A DNA stretch of 34,229 nt from Neobacillus muris (GTDB taxonomy: Bacteria; Bacillota; Bacilli; Bacillales; Cytobacillaceae): contig NZ_CALPDF010000047.1 of the NCBI RefSeq assembly GCF_943193175.1, positions 1 through 34,229 of the forward strand, written 5' to 3'. Positions within the stretch are counted from its first letter, which is position 1; each line of letters opens with the position of its first letter. This document shows positions 6,157 to 14,282 of this stretch, one piece after another. Position numbers and translations under genes: made by a program. Below the pieces are notes generated by a model. It did no database searches and was not told the DNA's origin. It was given only the letters and a program-made list of their open reading frames with translations.

Positions 6157-6696
6157 CTATACTTTTTTTAGTTTAAAGGTACTGACCATTAAAAAGGAGA
6201 GAATGATCATAATAAATAAGAACATATAGGCTGGAAGATAAGGAATGGCCAGAAAACTAAGTGTAGCGATACAGCCAGCGGCTGTGATGGGCAGTCCGGT
6301 AAAGTATCCATTGCTTTCTGTAATGTTAAATCGTGCTAAACGGAAAGCACCGCACCCTATATAGAAAACGGCAAAAAAGGAACCAGGTCCGCCAAATTCA
6401 TGCAAGATTCCTTGATATAACAATAGTGCTGGTGCCACCCCAAATGATATAATATCACTCATGGAATCTAATTGTTTGCCTAGGTCAGACTCAATATTGA
6501 ATTTTCGGGCAGCCATCCCATCAAATCTGTCTGCCAAGGCTGCAATAAAAATGAGCAGCAAGCTGAGCCGGAGATTTCCATGAACGCCGAACATAATGGC
6601 AAATCCTCCTAAAGACAAATTCAACAAAGTGATGACATTAGCTGTTTGGGATTTTAGCTTTTTAATGGTTTGGTCAAGGACGTTTAGAAAAAACAT
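6157..6696 (-). CDS. pssA: CDP-diacylglycerol--serine O-phosphatidyltransferase
   Basis: Transfers phosphatidyl from CDP-diacylglycerol to serine, making phosphatidylserine in the membrane. The protein has 179 residues. The CDP-alcohol phosphotransferase signature D-x2-D-G-x2-A-R-x8-G-x3-D-x3-D is complete: D56, D59, G60, A63, R64, G73, D77, D81. About six hydrophobic segments span the rest. It is divergent from psd, whose product decarboxylates phosphatidylserine, so the pair makes phosphatidylethanolamine. AAAAAAGGAG lies on the minus strand 12-13 bases before the ATG, a little far. The 130-base divergent region is AT-rich with a TATAAT at 6754-6759 (plus strand) lacking a convincing -35. 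Confidence 0.95.
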   Translation of the reverse strand: MFFLNVLDQTIKKLKSQTANVITLLNLSLGGFAIMFGVHGNLRLSLLLIFIAALADRFDGMAARKFNIESDLGKQLDSMSDIISFGVAPALLLYQGILHEFGGPGSFFAVFYIGCGAFRLARFNITESNGYFTGLPITAAGCIATLSFLAIPYLPAYMFLFIMIILSFLMVSTFKLKKV

Positions 6697-6826
6697 TTCT
6701 CGGCACCACTCCTTTTTTACTATAAAAGGGAAAATTAATCAGCGAAGTTACTTTATAATATTTTATTCTAAGTCTTTTATGTCTGTACGTAAAGAGTATT
6801 TTTACACTTTTTGGGGGTTTTGCGGT

Positions 6827-7624
6827 ATGCTTCAGATGTTATACAGGGTATTAATTGAACTGACTAATGGCAGGTGGTCATCAGCCATTTTAAAGAGATT
6901 TTCCAGGTCGGGGATAAGCCGGTACATTGTGCCATCCTTTGCAAAGGCTTATCATTTAAATCAATCGGAAATGGAACGGGAACTAAAGGCGTATCGGTCG
7001 CTTCATGAATTATTTGTGCGAACACTAAAAAAAGGCACAAGGCCAATTGACAAAAGTACAGATTCGGTTGTCAGCCCGGTAGATGCAGTGGTGGAAGAGG
7101 TTGGGACCATTGGTGAAACGAGCGAGATTAAGGTTAAAGGGAAAATTTATTCGATTGAAGAAATGCTGGGGGATCAGGAGAGTCTACATAAATATTTAAA
7201 TGGCGCCTATATCATTCTTTATTTAAGTCCCAGCCATTATCATCGGATCCATAGCCCTGTGGATGGAACGGTAACGAAGCAGTGGATGATGGGCTCAAAG
7301 TCTTACCCCGTGAATAAATGGGGGTTAAAATATGGGGTTCGGACTTTGGCGAAAAACTACCGTGTTATTACGGAAGTAAAGACACTTTTCGGACATGTTG
7401 CCATCGTAAAGGTCGGGGCAATGTTTGTCAATTCGATAGAAACTACACATCAGGGATCCACATTGACAAAGGGCGGAGAGATTGCCTACTTTAGTTTTGG
7501 ATCGACGGTTGTCTTATTGTTTGAAAAAGGTGTTTTTCAAATGGACCCAAGTATCCATACGCCAAAGGATATTAAAATGGGTGAAAAGCTCGGAACTTTC
7601 ACCGATAAAAAGAAAAGCCCTTAA
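6827..7624 (+). CDS. psd: Phosphatidylserine decarboxylase proenzyme
   Basis: Converts phosphatidylserine to phosphatidylethanolamine at the membrane using a pyruvoyl group formed by self-cleavage. The 265-residue protein matches the length of B. subtilis Psd. The cleavage site FGST has G225-S226, so S226 becomes the pyruvoyl group. The family Asp/His motifs are SPVDAVV (D86) and HYHRIHSPVDG (H142). The ATG at 6827 follows GGGGG about ten bases upstream; an ATG three codons later is also possible. The longer open frame upstream is antisense to the pssA start and unsupported. The final codons overlap the hairpin that ends the convergent sda gene. Confidence 0.95.
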   Translation: MLQMLYRVLIELTNGRWSSAILKRFSRSGISRYIVPSFAKAYHLNQSEMERELKAYRSLHELFVRTLKKGTRPIDKSTDSVVSPVDAVVEEVGTIGETSEIKVKGKIYSIEEMLGDQESLHKYLNGAYIILYLSPSHYHRIHSPVDGTVTKQWMMGSKSYPVNKWGLKYGVRTLAKNYRVITEVKTLFGHVAIVKVGAMFVNSIETTHQGSTLTKGGEIAYFSFGSTVVLLFEKGVFQMDPSIHTPKDIKMGEKLGTFTDKKKSP

Positions 7625-7630
7625 AGGGCT
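7605..7630 (-). terminator. Terminator of sda embedded in the psd stop region
   Basis: On the minus strand AGCCCT-TTA-AGGGCT is followed by TTTTCTTTTT. The loop is the complement of the psd stop codon, so the last codons of psd double as the terminator of sda. Confidence 0.75.
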
Positions 7631-7642
7631 CAGGATCAAACA

Positions 7643-7783
7643 TTATGATGACTTTCTTATTTTATGGATAAGGGAGCGGCGCCGAATTTCTGATTCAATA
7701 AGGCTAATGAATTCCGGGCTCAGGTTTAACTCTCTGGCTTTGAAATAGGATTCAATGAGCAATTCATCTGACAGTTTCCGCAT
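7643..7783 (-). CDS. sda: Sporulation checkpoint inhibitor Sda
   Basis: A 46-residue helical-hairpin protein that in B. subtilis binds histidine kinase KinA and blocks its autophosphorylation, delaying sporulation when DNA replication is perturbed. The frame starts MRKLSDELLIESYFKARELN and ends IRRRSLIHKIRKSS; MRKLSDELLIESYFKA is the Sda signature. CTGGAGGTGG on the minus strand lies eight to ten bases before the ATG. It lies between psd and yqeG, next to yqeG as in B. subtilis. The upstream 500 bases hold several DnaA boxes (7909-8007), fitting control by DnaA known for this gene. Confidence 0.95.
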   Translation of the reverse strand: MRKLSDELLIESYFKARELNLSPEFISLIESEIRRRSLIHKIRKSS

Positions 7784-7908
7784 GTCAGGATCCACCTCCA
7801 GTTTTTAAAATAAAACGTTCTAAAGTTTTTAAAGCTGTCATAAACTAGTAGGTTCAGTTGGTGTAACCTAAATCTACCAAATTTATTCCTGTAGAACAAT
7901 CGTTCTAT

Positions 7909-8007
7909 TTATCCACAGAATCCCGTGGATAAGTTGTGGTTAACTTGTTTATAAATGATATAAATCTGAATGATTCAATGGGTATAATGTTAATAACTTT
8001 ATCCACA
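7909..8007. promoter_or_regulatory. DnaA-box cluster upstream of sda
   Basis: Two perfect DnaA boxes TTATCCACA occur at 7909-7917 and 7999-8007 on the plus strand. Two one-mismatch boxes on the minus strand lie between them: CGTGGATAA at 7924-7932 and TGTGGTTAA at 7935-7943. The stretch from 7784 to 8160 otherwise holds no gene I can support. In B. subtilis DnaA boxes near sda link its transcription to replication state; this looks like the equivalent control region. I could not fix the sda -35/-10. Confidence 0.8.
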
Positions 8008-8167
8008 ACATTTGAAAAAGTAGAAGTTTGTCGAAAAGTTTTTTGTTGTTTTACGAAAATCGCCATATTTTTAGAAAAAATACCTTCCTTCTTCATTTGT
8101 TTTTTTATCATTTGACATGATTAGAAGAACAATGAAAAAATCTTTAATGGCGGAGCCCGCTTATTCT

Positions 8168-8196
8168 TTGAAACGGCCAAAAAAAACGGGTATGAT
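8168..8196 (+). promoter_or_regulatory. Sigma-A promoter of the yqeG operon
   Basis: TTGAAA at 8168-8173 and TATGAT at 8191-8196 are 17 bases apart. Each element is one base off consensus. The predicted start near 8203 gives a leader of about 78 bases before yqeG. Confidence 0.75.
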
Positions 8197-8280
8197 GATA
8201 CAATGAATGGAAGTGGCCAGTTTATAAGAAAATATGGATAATTTCCTGATACTATTTAGATTCGATGAGGTGTACGCTTA

Positions 8281-8796
8281 GTGTTAAAACAATTTTTACC
8301 GAATGAACATGTAAAGAGTGTTCTGGATATAAAGCCTGAATATTTAAAACAAAAAGGCGTAAAAGGGATTATAACGGATTTGGATAATACCTTGGTTGAA
8401 TGGGACCGTCCCAGCGCTACTCCCGCATTGATTAATTGGTTTGATGAAATGAAACAGAATAACATTCTTGTCACAATCGTTTCTAACAATAATGAGGAGC
8501 GGGTAAAATTGTTTGCCGATCCACTGCAAATTCCCTTTATTTTTCGCGCAAGAAAACCATTGGGGCCTGCATTTAAGCGGGCATTGAACCAAATGGGGAT
8601 TCAAAAAGAGGAAGCGGTGGTCATCGGGGACCAATTATTAACAGATGTTCTCGGCGGCAACCGCAGCGGTTTTCACACTATTCTTGTCGTTCCGGTTGCA
8701 CAGACGGATGGGCTGGCAACGAAATTTAACCGTTTTGTTGAACGGAGAATATTGAATTGGTTTCGAAAAAAAGGGATGCTTCAATGGGAGGATTAA
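8281..8796 (+). CDS. yqeG: YqeG family HAD-type phosphatase
   Basis: A cytosolic haloacid-dehalogenase-fold phosphatase of the IIIA subclass (171 residues). The four HAD motifs are visible: I, DLDNT (nucleophile D33, acid D35); II, S68-N69 in TIVSNN; III, K92 in RKPLGPA; IV, GDQLLTD with D117 and D122. The family resembles mitochondrial phosphatidylglycerolphosphate phosphatase Gep4, so a lipid-phosphate substrate is plausible but unproven. It starts at a GTG preceded by GATGAGGTG, and is the first gene of the operon running to yqeM; only three bases separate it from yqeH. Confidence 0.93.
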   Translation: MLKQFLPNEHVKSVLDIKPEYLKQKGVKGIITDLDNTLVEWDRPSATPALINWFDEMKQNNILVTIVSNNNEERVKLFADPLQIPFIFRARKPLGPAFKRALNQMGIQKEEAVVIGDQLLTDVLGGNRSGFHTILVVPVAQTDGLATKFNRFVERRILNWFRKKGMLQWED

Positions 8797-8799
8797 TCA

Positions 8800-9909
8800 G
8801 TGAATGAATTAGAACATTTTTGCACCGGATGCGGGATTAAGGTACAAACCGAGGATCCTGAAAAAATCGGCTATGCCCCTGCTTCCGCCTTAGAAAAGGA
8901 AACGGTCATCTGCCAAAGATGCTTTCGGTTAAAGCACTATAATGAAGTTCAGGACGTCAGTTTGACGGATGATGATTTTTTAAAAATATTAAATGGCATC
9001 AGCAAAACCGATGCATTGATTGTCATGGTCGTTGATATTTTTGACTTTAACGGAAGCTGGCTTCCTGGATTGCACCGATTCGCGGGCAAGAACAAGGTGC
9101 TTCTTGTTGGCAATAAGGTCGATCTGCTGCCTAGGTCCGTAAAACATAACAAATTGATTCAATGGATGAAAGCTCAAGCAAAGGAACTGGGCTTGCGTCC
9201 AGAGGAGGTTTTTCTTGTCAGTGCAGCTAAGGGCTGGTTTATCAAGGAAGCTGCTGCTGCCATTGATGAATATCGCAATGGCAAGGATGTCTATGTGGTA
9301 GGCTGTACCAATGTGGGAAAATCAACGTTTATTAACCGAATTATTAAGGAAGTAACCGGGGAGGATGATTTGATAACCACTTCACATTTCCCAGGAACCA
9401 CATTGGATATCATTAAAATTCCGCTTGATGACGGAAAAGCGTTAATGGATACACCGGGCATCATTAATCATCATCAAATGGCTCACTTTGTTGACAAACG
9501 GGATTTGAAAATAATCACACCTAAAAAGGAAATTAAGCCAAAAATATTCCAATTAAATGAAGGCCAGACCTTATTTTTTGGAGGCTTGGCACGGTTTGAC
9601 TATGTCAGCGGCGGCGGCAAACAGCCGTTCGTTTGTTATCTATCAAACGAATTGAACATCCATCGTACCAAAACAGAAAATGCGGATGACCTTTATGAAA
9701 AGCATGCCGGTGAAATGCTGACACCGCCCCGAGGAAACCAATTGGAAAGTTTTCCAGAGCTAGTTAAGCAGGAGTTTATGATCAAAGAAGCAAAGACCGA
9801 TATTGTTTTTTCCGGACTAGGCTGGGTAACCGTTAATGATCCGGGTACCAAAGTCAGTGCTTATGTTCCGAAAGGTGTCCAAACATTAATTCGAAAATCT
9901 TTAATCTAA
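8800..9909 (+). CDS. yqeH: Ribosome biogenesis GTPase YqeH
   Basis: A circularly permuted GTPase needed for 30S assembly and 16S rRNA maturation. The order of motifs in this 369-residue protein shows the permutation: N-terminal zinc finger (C8-x2-C11, C38-x2-C41), G4 NKVD at 105-108, G5 SAAKG at 141-145, then G1 GCTNVGKST at 168-176 and G3 DTPG at 217-220, with a C-terminal RNA- or protein-binding region. The GTG start at 8800 follows GGGAGGA by seven bases. It follows yqeG by three bases and is almost certainly translated from the same mRNA. Confidence 0.96.
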   Translation: MNELEHFCTGCGIKVQTEDPEKIGYAPASALEKETVICQRCFRLKHYNEVQDVSLTDDDFLKILNGISKTDALIVMVVDIFDFNGSWLPGLHRFAGKNKVLLVGNKVDLLPRSVKHNKLIQWMKAQAKELGLRPEEVFLVSAAKGWFIKEAAAAIDEYRNGKDVYVVGCTNVGKSTFINRIIKEVTGEDDLITTSHFPGTTLDIIKIPLDDGKALMDTPGIINHHQMAHFVDKRDLKIITPKKEIKPKIFQLNEGQTLFFGGLARFDYVSGGGKQPFVCYLSNELNIHRTKTENADDLYEKHAGEMLTPPRGNQLESFPELVKQEFMIKEAKTDIVFSGLGWVTVNDPGTKVSAYVPKGVQTLIRKSLI

Positions 9910-9937
9910 AGGCCAGTTTAGGGTGAGGAGATCAGGT

Positions 9938-10777
9938 ATGAAAAGATTATTTGCGGTAATCGGGGATCCCATTGGCCACTCCATGTCTCCTGTGATGCAC
10001 AATGACTTATTTGCATTTTACCAAATAGATGCTTATTACCTTCCATTTCAAGTAAAACCGGACGACTTGGAGGCAGCAGTCAAGGGCTTGAGGGCTTTAG
10101 GGGCAGGAGGCTTTAATGTGACAGTCCCTCATAAACAAAGGATTATTCCCTATTTAGATGAAGTGGATGAGCTAGCGCAGGCAATTGGGGCGGTCAATAC
10201 GGTTGTTAGTGACGGCGGTAAATTAATAGGTTACAATACGGATGGCCCCGGCTTTTTAACCGGGCTGGCTTCGTGCCTTCCAACGGTGAAAGGAAAGAAG
10301 ATTTTAATCATTGGAGCTGGAGGGGCGGCAAGGGCCATTTATTTTACTTTAGCAAAGGAACAGCCGCTTGCTATTGATATAGCCAACCGAAGCGTGGATA
10401 AGGCTGGGAGCTTGATTGAAGACTGCCCATATATTGCGGACTCAAATGCTTATTCTTTGGGCGAAGCAGACACACTAATACATGAATATGATTTAATTGT
10501 TCAAACAACTTCCATCGGTATGGCCCCTAAAATTGCCGAGCAGCCATTAAACGTAACGGCCTTGAAGGCTGGGGCCGCTGTATGTGATATTATCTACAAT
10601 CCGCTTGAAACGAAATTCTTGCATCAGGCCAAAACAAATGGAGCGGCCATTCAAAATGGAATCGACATGTTCGTTTTTCAGGGGGCACTTGCCTTTGAAA
10701 AATGGGTGAACATTATGCCCGATGTGGACAGAATGCGGGAAAATGTATTGAAACAGCTAGGAGGAGCGTCATGTTAA
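9938..10777 (+). CDS. aroE: Shikimate dehydrogenase (NADP+)
   Basis: Reduces 3-dehydroshikimate to shikimate with NADPH in aromatic amino-acid synthesis. The 279-residue protein has the shikimate-binding GHSMSPVMHN (S15, S17), NVTVPHK with catalytic K66, NTDGPGF with D102, the NADP-binding GAGGAAR at about 126-132, and the C-terminal FQGALAFEKW. The ATG at 9938 is preceded by GAGGAG at 9925-9930; a GTG at 9923 would overlap that site. The end overlaps the next gene by seven bases, suggesting translational coupling. Confidence 0.97.
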   Translation: MKRLFAVIGDPIGHSMSPVMHNDLFAFYQIDAYYLPFQVKPDDLEAAVKGLRALGAGGFNVTVPHKQRIIPYLDEVDELAQAIGAVNTVVSDGGKLIGYNTDGPGFLTGLASCLPTVKGKKILIIGAGGAARAIYFTLAKEQPLAIDIANRSVDKAGSLIEDCPYIADSNAYSLGEADTLIHEYDLIVQTTSIGMAPKIAEQPLNVTALKAGAAVCDIIYNPLETKFLHQAKTNGAAIQNGIDMFVFQGALAFEKWVNIMPDVDRMRENVLKQLGGASC

Positions 10778-11061
10778 CAGGAAAGCAAAAACGTTTTTTA
10801 CGTTCAAAAGCCCATCACTTAGATCCAATTTTCCAAGTTGGAAAAGGCGGGGTAAATGAAAATATGGTTAGACAAATCGGAGATGCGCTTGAAGCAAGAG
10901 AATTATTGAAGGTGAGTGTTTTACAGAATTGCGAGGATGATAAGACCGATGTTGCTCATCAGCTTGCTGAAGGTGCTGATGCTGAGCTTGTCCAAATAAT
11001 CGGCAATACCATTGTCCTATACAAAGAATCTAAAGAAAATAAACAAATTGTTCTTCCTTAA
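10771..11061 (+). CDS. yhbY: YhbY family (CRM-domain) RNA-binding protein
   Basis: A 96-residue single CRM-domain protein (YqeI in B. subtilis) that associates with pre-50S ribosome particles in other bacteria. The start MLTGKQKRFLRSKAH and the GxxG RNA-binding loop in VGKGGVNENMV are the family signatures. The ATG at 10771 lies inside the last codons of aroE after GGAGGAG, so start and stop overlap by seven bases. A longer frame from 10702 lies within aroE and is not needed. Confidence 0.94.
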   Translation: MLTGKQKRFLRSKAHHLDPIFQVGKGGVNENMVRQIGDALEARELLKVSVLQNCEDDKTDVAHQLAEGADAELVQIIGNTIVLYKESKENKQIVLP

Positions 11062-11081
11062 AGGTGCTGGAGGGTGGCATG

Positions 11082-11648
11082 ATGAAAGTTGGCATATTGG
11101 GCGGCACCTTTGACCCGCCCCATAACGGACATCTTTTAATCGCAAATGAGGTTCTTCATGCCTTAGAGCTGGATGAAGTTTGGTTCATGCCTAACAGGGA
11201 GCCTCCTCATAAAGTTAAGTCAGGAACCGTTACCAATGAAGACCGTCTGCAGATGTTGGAGCTGGCCATCCAAGATAATCACGCTTTTCAAATTCAACCA
11301 ATTGAGCTTGAAAGGCCGGGCCGTTCTTATACGGTGGATACGATGAAATTAATTAATTCGCGTTATACGGATCATCAATTTTATTTTATTATTGGGGCGG
11401 ACATGATTGAGTATTTGCCAAAATGGCATAAAATTGATGAACTGGTCCAACTGGTGCAATTTGTCGGGGTTGAACGCCCTTCTTATAGTCACCAAACCAT
11501 GTATCCTGTTTTATATGTGGATGTTCCGGCTATGGAGGTTTCATCCAGCATGATTAGAGACAGATTGGAAAATGGGCGGACGGTCCGGTATTTACTGCCG
11601 GATTCGGTTATTCAGTACATAGAGGAGAATCACTTATATGGAACGTGA
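11082..11648 (+). CDS. nadD: Nicotinate-nucleotide adenylyltransferase
   Basis: Joins nicotinate mononucleotide and ATP to form deamido-NAD in NAD synthesis. A 188-residue nucleotidyltransferase with GGTFDPPHNGH (H-x-G-H type) at the N-terminus and the C-terminal SSSMIRDRL corresponding to the ISSTxIR motif. Two ATGs stand in tandem; the second (11082) gives MKVGILGG as in homologues and has GGAGG at 11069-11073 eight bases away, while the first (11079) would add one Met. The last 11 bases overlap yqeK. Confidence 0.96.
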   Translation: MKVGILGGTFDPPHNGHLLIANEVLHALELDEVWFMPNREPPHKVKSGTVTNEDRLQMLELAIQDNHAFQIQPIELERPGRSYTVDTMKLINSRYTDHQFYFIIGADMIEYLPKWHKIDELVQLVQFVGVERPSYSHQTMYPVLYVDVPAMEVSSSMIRDRLENGRTVRYLLPDSVIQYIEENHLYGT

Positions 11649-12216
11649 AACAGCTTTAAATTTTGTAAAGCCGCAGTTAACGGAACACCGTTATGAGCAT
11701 ACTCTCGGTGTAATGGAAACCGCCATTTCTTTGGCTAAAAAGTATGGAGGCCATGAAAAAAAAGCAGAAATAGCCGCTATTTTTCATGACTATGCCAAGT
11801 TCCGTCCTAAAGAGGAAATGAAGCAGATAATTATCGAGCAAAATTTTCCCCAGGATTTATTGGACTTTAATGCGGAATTATGGCACGCTCCAGTCGGCGC
11901 TTATTTGACCAAAAAAGAAGCGGGAATCACAGATGAGGAAATTTTAAACGCTATTCGATATCATACCTCAGGACGCCCGGGAATGACGCTGCTTGAAAAA
12001 ATTGTTTATTTGGCGGATTATATTGAACCAGGACGGCAGTTTCCTGGTGTCGAAGAAGTTAGGCAAATGGCGGCGGAAAATTTAGATCAAGCACTGATAA
12101 AAGCCGTTCAAAATACGATTATGTTTTTAATGAAAAAGAATCAGCAAGTTTATCCAGAAACGTTTCATACGTATAATGATTTAATAAGACAGTGGAAGGA
12201 TGGATTGAATGGATAA
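11638..12216 (+). CDS. yqeK: HD-domain Ap4A hydrolase YqeK
   Basis: Symmetrical hydrolase of diadenosine tetraphosphate (producing ADP), shown for YqeK family members; uses a two-metal HD site. In these 192 residues the ligands appear as H21 (EHRYEHTLGV), H50-D51 (FHDYAK), H83, H109 (RYHTSG) and D127 (LADYIEPGR). AGAGGAG precedes the ATG by about 11 bases, within the nadD end; it overlaps nadD by 11 bases and rsfS by eight, a compact translationally coupled arrangement. Confidence 0.94.
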   Translation: MERETALNFVKPQLTEHRYEHTLGVMETAISLAKKYGGHEKKAEIAAIFHDYAKFRPKEEMKQIIIEQNFPQDLLDFNAELWHAPVGAYLTKKEAGITDEEILNAIRYHTSGRPGMTLLEKIVYLADYIEPGRQFPGVEEVRQMAAENLDQALIKAVQNTIMFLMKKNQQVYPETFHTYNDLIRQWKDGLNG

Positions 12217-12565
12217 TCAGGAATTACTGAAAATTGCCGTCAAAGCGGCTGACGATAAACGGGCAGAAGATATTTTGGCATTAAATATGAAAGGAATTTC
12301 CTTAGTGGCAGATTATTTTATTATTTGCCATGGTAATTCTGATAAGCAGGTCCAGGCCATTGCTAGAGAAATTAAAGAGAAGGCCTTGGAAAATGGATAT
12401 GATGTGAAGAGAATGGAAGGGTTTGATGAGGCAGGCTGGGTGCTGATTGATTTAGGTGATGTCGTGGCTCACGTCTTCCATCGGGATCAAAGAACGTACT
12501 ATAATCTGGAGCGCTTATGGGGTGATGCGCCAAAAGTGGATGTGCTCAGTGAGTTAAATTCATGA
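12209..12565 (+). CDS. rsfS: Ribosome silencing factor RsfS
   Basis: A 118-residue protein of the RsfS/Iojap/DUF143 family (YqeL) that binds L14 on the 50S subunit and blocks joining with 30S when nutrients are scarce. Characteristic segments are ADYFIICHGNSDKQVQAIA, RMEGFDEAGWVLIDLGDVVA and HVFHRDQRTYYNLERLWGDA. GGAAGGA precedes the ATG. It overlaps yqeK by eight bases and yqeM by four (ATGA). Confidence 0.96.
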   Translation: MDNQELLKIAVKAADDKRAEDILALNMKGISLVADYFIICHGNSDKQVQAIAREIKEKALENGYDVKRMEGFDEAGWVLIDLGDVVAHVFHRDQRTYYNLERLWGDAPKVDVLSELNS

Positions 12566-13305
12566 GCTACGAACAGTTTGCTTTCCTTTATGATGAATTG
12601 ATGAAAGAGGCCCCTTACGATGAATGGGTTCGGTTTACAAAAGAAAAACTGGATCAATACCACGTAAACGGCGTCCGGATGCTGGATCTGGCGTGCGGAA
12701 CAGGGGAGCTTTCCATTCGGTTTGCCAAACAAGGATTTCAGGTCACGGGTGTGGATTTATCCAATGAAATGCTAGCAGTGGCCCAAACGAAAGCAGAACA
12801 GGAAAATGTGAAAATTCCCTTGTTTCAGCAAAACATGGCTGAATTAGAAGGGCCAGGAACTTTTGATGTGGCTGGCATATTTTGCGATTCGTTAAATTAT
12901 CTTGAATCGGAGCAAGAGGTGCAGGATACGTTTAAGCATGTATATGGTCACTTGGAGCCTGGGGGTTTGTTTATTTTTGATGTTCATTCCCTCTATAAAA
13001 TGACGGATATCTTTATGGACCAAACCTTTGCCTGGGCCGATGAAGCCATTTCATATATATGGAATAGCTTCCCTGGTGATGGTCCTTATAGTGTAGAGCA
13101 TGAGCTTAGCTTTTTTGTATTGGATGAAGCAACTGGCAAATATGACCGGTATGATGAACTGCACAAGCAGCGGACGTTTTCGCCGGAACAATATCGCACG
13201 TGGTTAGAGCAGGCTGGTTTTGCATTATTGGAAATCAATGCTGATTTTGAGCACACAGCCCCGCAGCCTGAATCCGAGAGGATATTCTTTATTGCACAAA
13301 AATAA
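12562..13305 (+). CDS. yqeM: SAM-dependent methyltransferase YqeM
   Basis: A class I methyltransferase-fold protein of 247 residues, substrate unknown. Motif I is MLDLACGTGELSIRFAKQG (about 36-54) and the acidic motif II VTGVDLSNEMLAVA follows; DVAGIFCDSLNYL is the post-II region. It is the last gene of the yqeG operon, starting in a 4-base ATGA overlap with rsfS and ending at a strong terminator. Conserved position beside rsfS in Bacillus suggests a role around ribosome or RNA biology, but this is inference only. Confidence 0.9.
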   Translation: MSYEQFAFLYDELMKEAPYDEWVRFTKEKLDQYHVNGVRMLDLACGTGELSIRFAKQGFQVTGVDLSNEMLAVAQTKAEQENVKIPLFQQNMAELEGPGTFDVAGIFCDSLNYLESEQEVQDTFKHVYGHLEPGGLFIFDVHSLYKMTDIFMDQTFAWADEAISYIWNSFPGDGPYSVEHELSFFVLDEATGKYDRYDELHKQRTFSPEQYRTWLEQAGFALLEINADFEHTAPQPESERIFFIAQK

Positions 13306-13307
13306 GT

Positions 13308-13338
13308 AAAGCCATCGAAAAATGATGGCTTTTTTTTT
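13308..13338 (+). terminator. Terminator of the yqeG-yqeM operon
   Basis: AAAGCCATC pairs with GATGGCTTT around a seven-base loop, followed by nine T. It lies between convergent yqeM and comER. Confidence 0.9.
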
Positions 13339-13371
13339 AATCCCTGCAGGATTTATAAAAAAATCGTCGAA

Positions 13372-14196
13372 TTATTGTTTTGTAACCTGTAATTCTACTT
13401 GTTCGAGATCCTCTTTAAATTTGCTATGGGTGGCTTGAAACAAATGCTCAAACATCTCTCCCAGCTCATTTTCAAGCACCTTAATTCCTTCTCCCGTAAT
13501 GCCGCCTTTTACACTAACTTTAGCCTGTAGTGACGGCAAAGTATAGTGCTTCTGTTTTAATAATTCTCCTAATCCGACAATCATTTCACTCGTAAGAACC
13601 GTCGCTGTCTTTTCGTCAATTTCTGTTTCTTTTACGGCCGCTTTTATAAAGGCTTGAAGCAAATAGCTGAAGAAGGCAGGGCCGCAGCTAACAATATCGG
13701 AGGATACTCGGGTAATGTTCTCGTCAATTAATACAGGAACAGAAATCTTTTTCATTAATTGGTCTATGGCCATCTTCCAATTCTCTTGGCAATGGTCTCC
13801 GTAACTAATTAACGAAACTCCTGCTAATGCCCGATTGGTAATGCTTGGGATAATCCGGGCGACTGAACAAGATACCTTGTTCTCGATTTGATTGGTGCTG
13901 ATTGGGCTTGTGATGGACACGAGACATTTGTTTTCTGACAGAAAGGGGTGCACTACATCAATAATTTTGAAAACGTCCAATGGCTTTACGCAAATAATCA
14001 GCAAATCGGATTGTGCTGCTACTTCTGCCGAATTAGCCCCAACCCTCAGCTTCGGATATATATTTTTAAGCTCCATGGCTTTGGCAATCGTTCTGTTGGT
14101 GATTATCATCGAGGAAGGGGATACTGCTTTTCCATCGAGTAAAGCCTCCACCAAAATTCTCCCCATATTACCGGTCCCAATTATTCCTATTTTCAT
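13372..14196 (-). CDS. comER: Late competence protein ComER (ProC-like)
   Basis: A 274-residue member of the pyrroline-5-carboxylate reductase family encoded divergently from comEA, as in B. subtilis, where it is linked to competence, sporulation and biofilm control but has no firmly assigned reaction. The Rossmann motif GTGNMG is at residues 7-12, followed by ProC-like CVKPLDV, CGPAFFSYLLQAF and KGGITGEG, the last being typical of the ProC substrate site. GGAGGGTCGG precedes the ATG on the minus strand. True ProC is an alternative, but the gene's position argues for ComER. Confidence 0.92.
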   Translation of the reverse strand: MKIGIIGTGNMGRILVEALLDGKAVSPSSMIITNRTIAKAMELKNIYPKLRVGANSAEVAAQSDLLIICVKPLDVFKIIDVVHPFLSENKCLVSITSPISTNQIENKVSCSVARIIPSITNRALAGVSLISYGDHCQENWKMAIDQLMKKISVPVLIDENITRVSSDIVSCGPAFFSYLLQAFIKAAVKETEIDEKTATVLTSEMIVGLGELLKQKHYTLPSLQAKVSVKGGITGEGIKVLENELGEMFEHLFQATHSKFKEDLEQVELQVTKQ

Positions 14197-14282
14197 TGTT
14201 TCCGACCCTCCTTCTCTCCGAGTTCTTTAATAACCATATGAAGACTGATAGGAAAATATACCTTTTGAAAGGATGAATTCCA

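Noticed and set aside
6596..6826. Upstream extension of psd to 342 residues
   Set aside because: The extra part is antisense to the pssA start and unlike Psd N-termini; the product from 6827 has the normal length.
7905..8111. 68-residue minus-strand frame across the DnaA boxes
   Set aside because: No ribosome binding site, no recognisable protein, and it covers a regulatory region.
14253..14266. ComK-box-like AAAA-N6-TTTT before comEA
   Set aside because: Spacing is one base off the consensus AAAA-N5-TTTT, only one half-site was seen, and it lies within about 20 bases of the start codon, leaving no room for a promoter.
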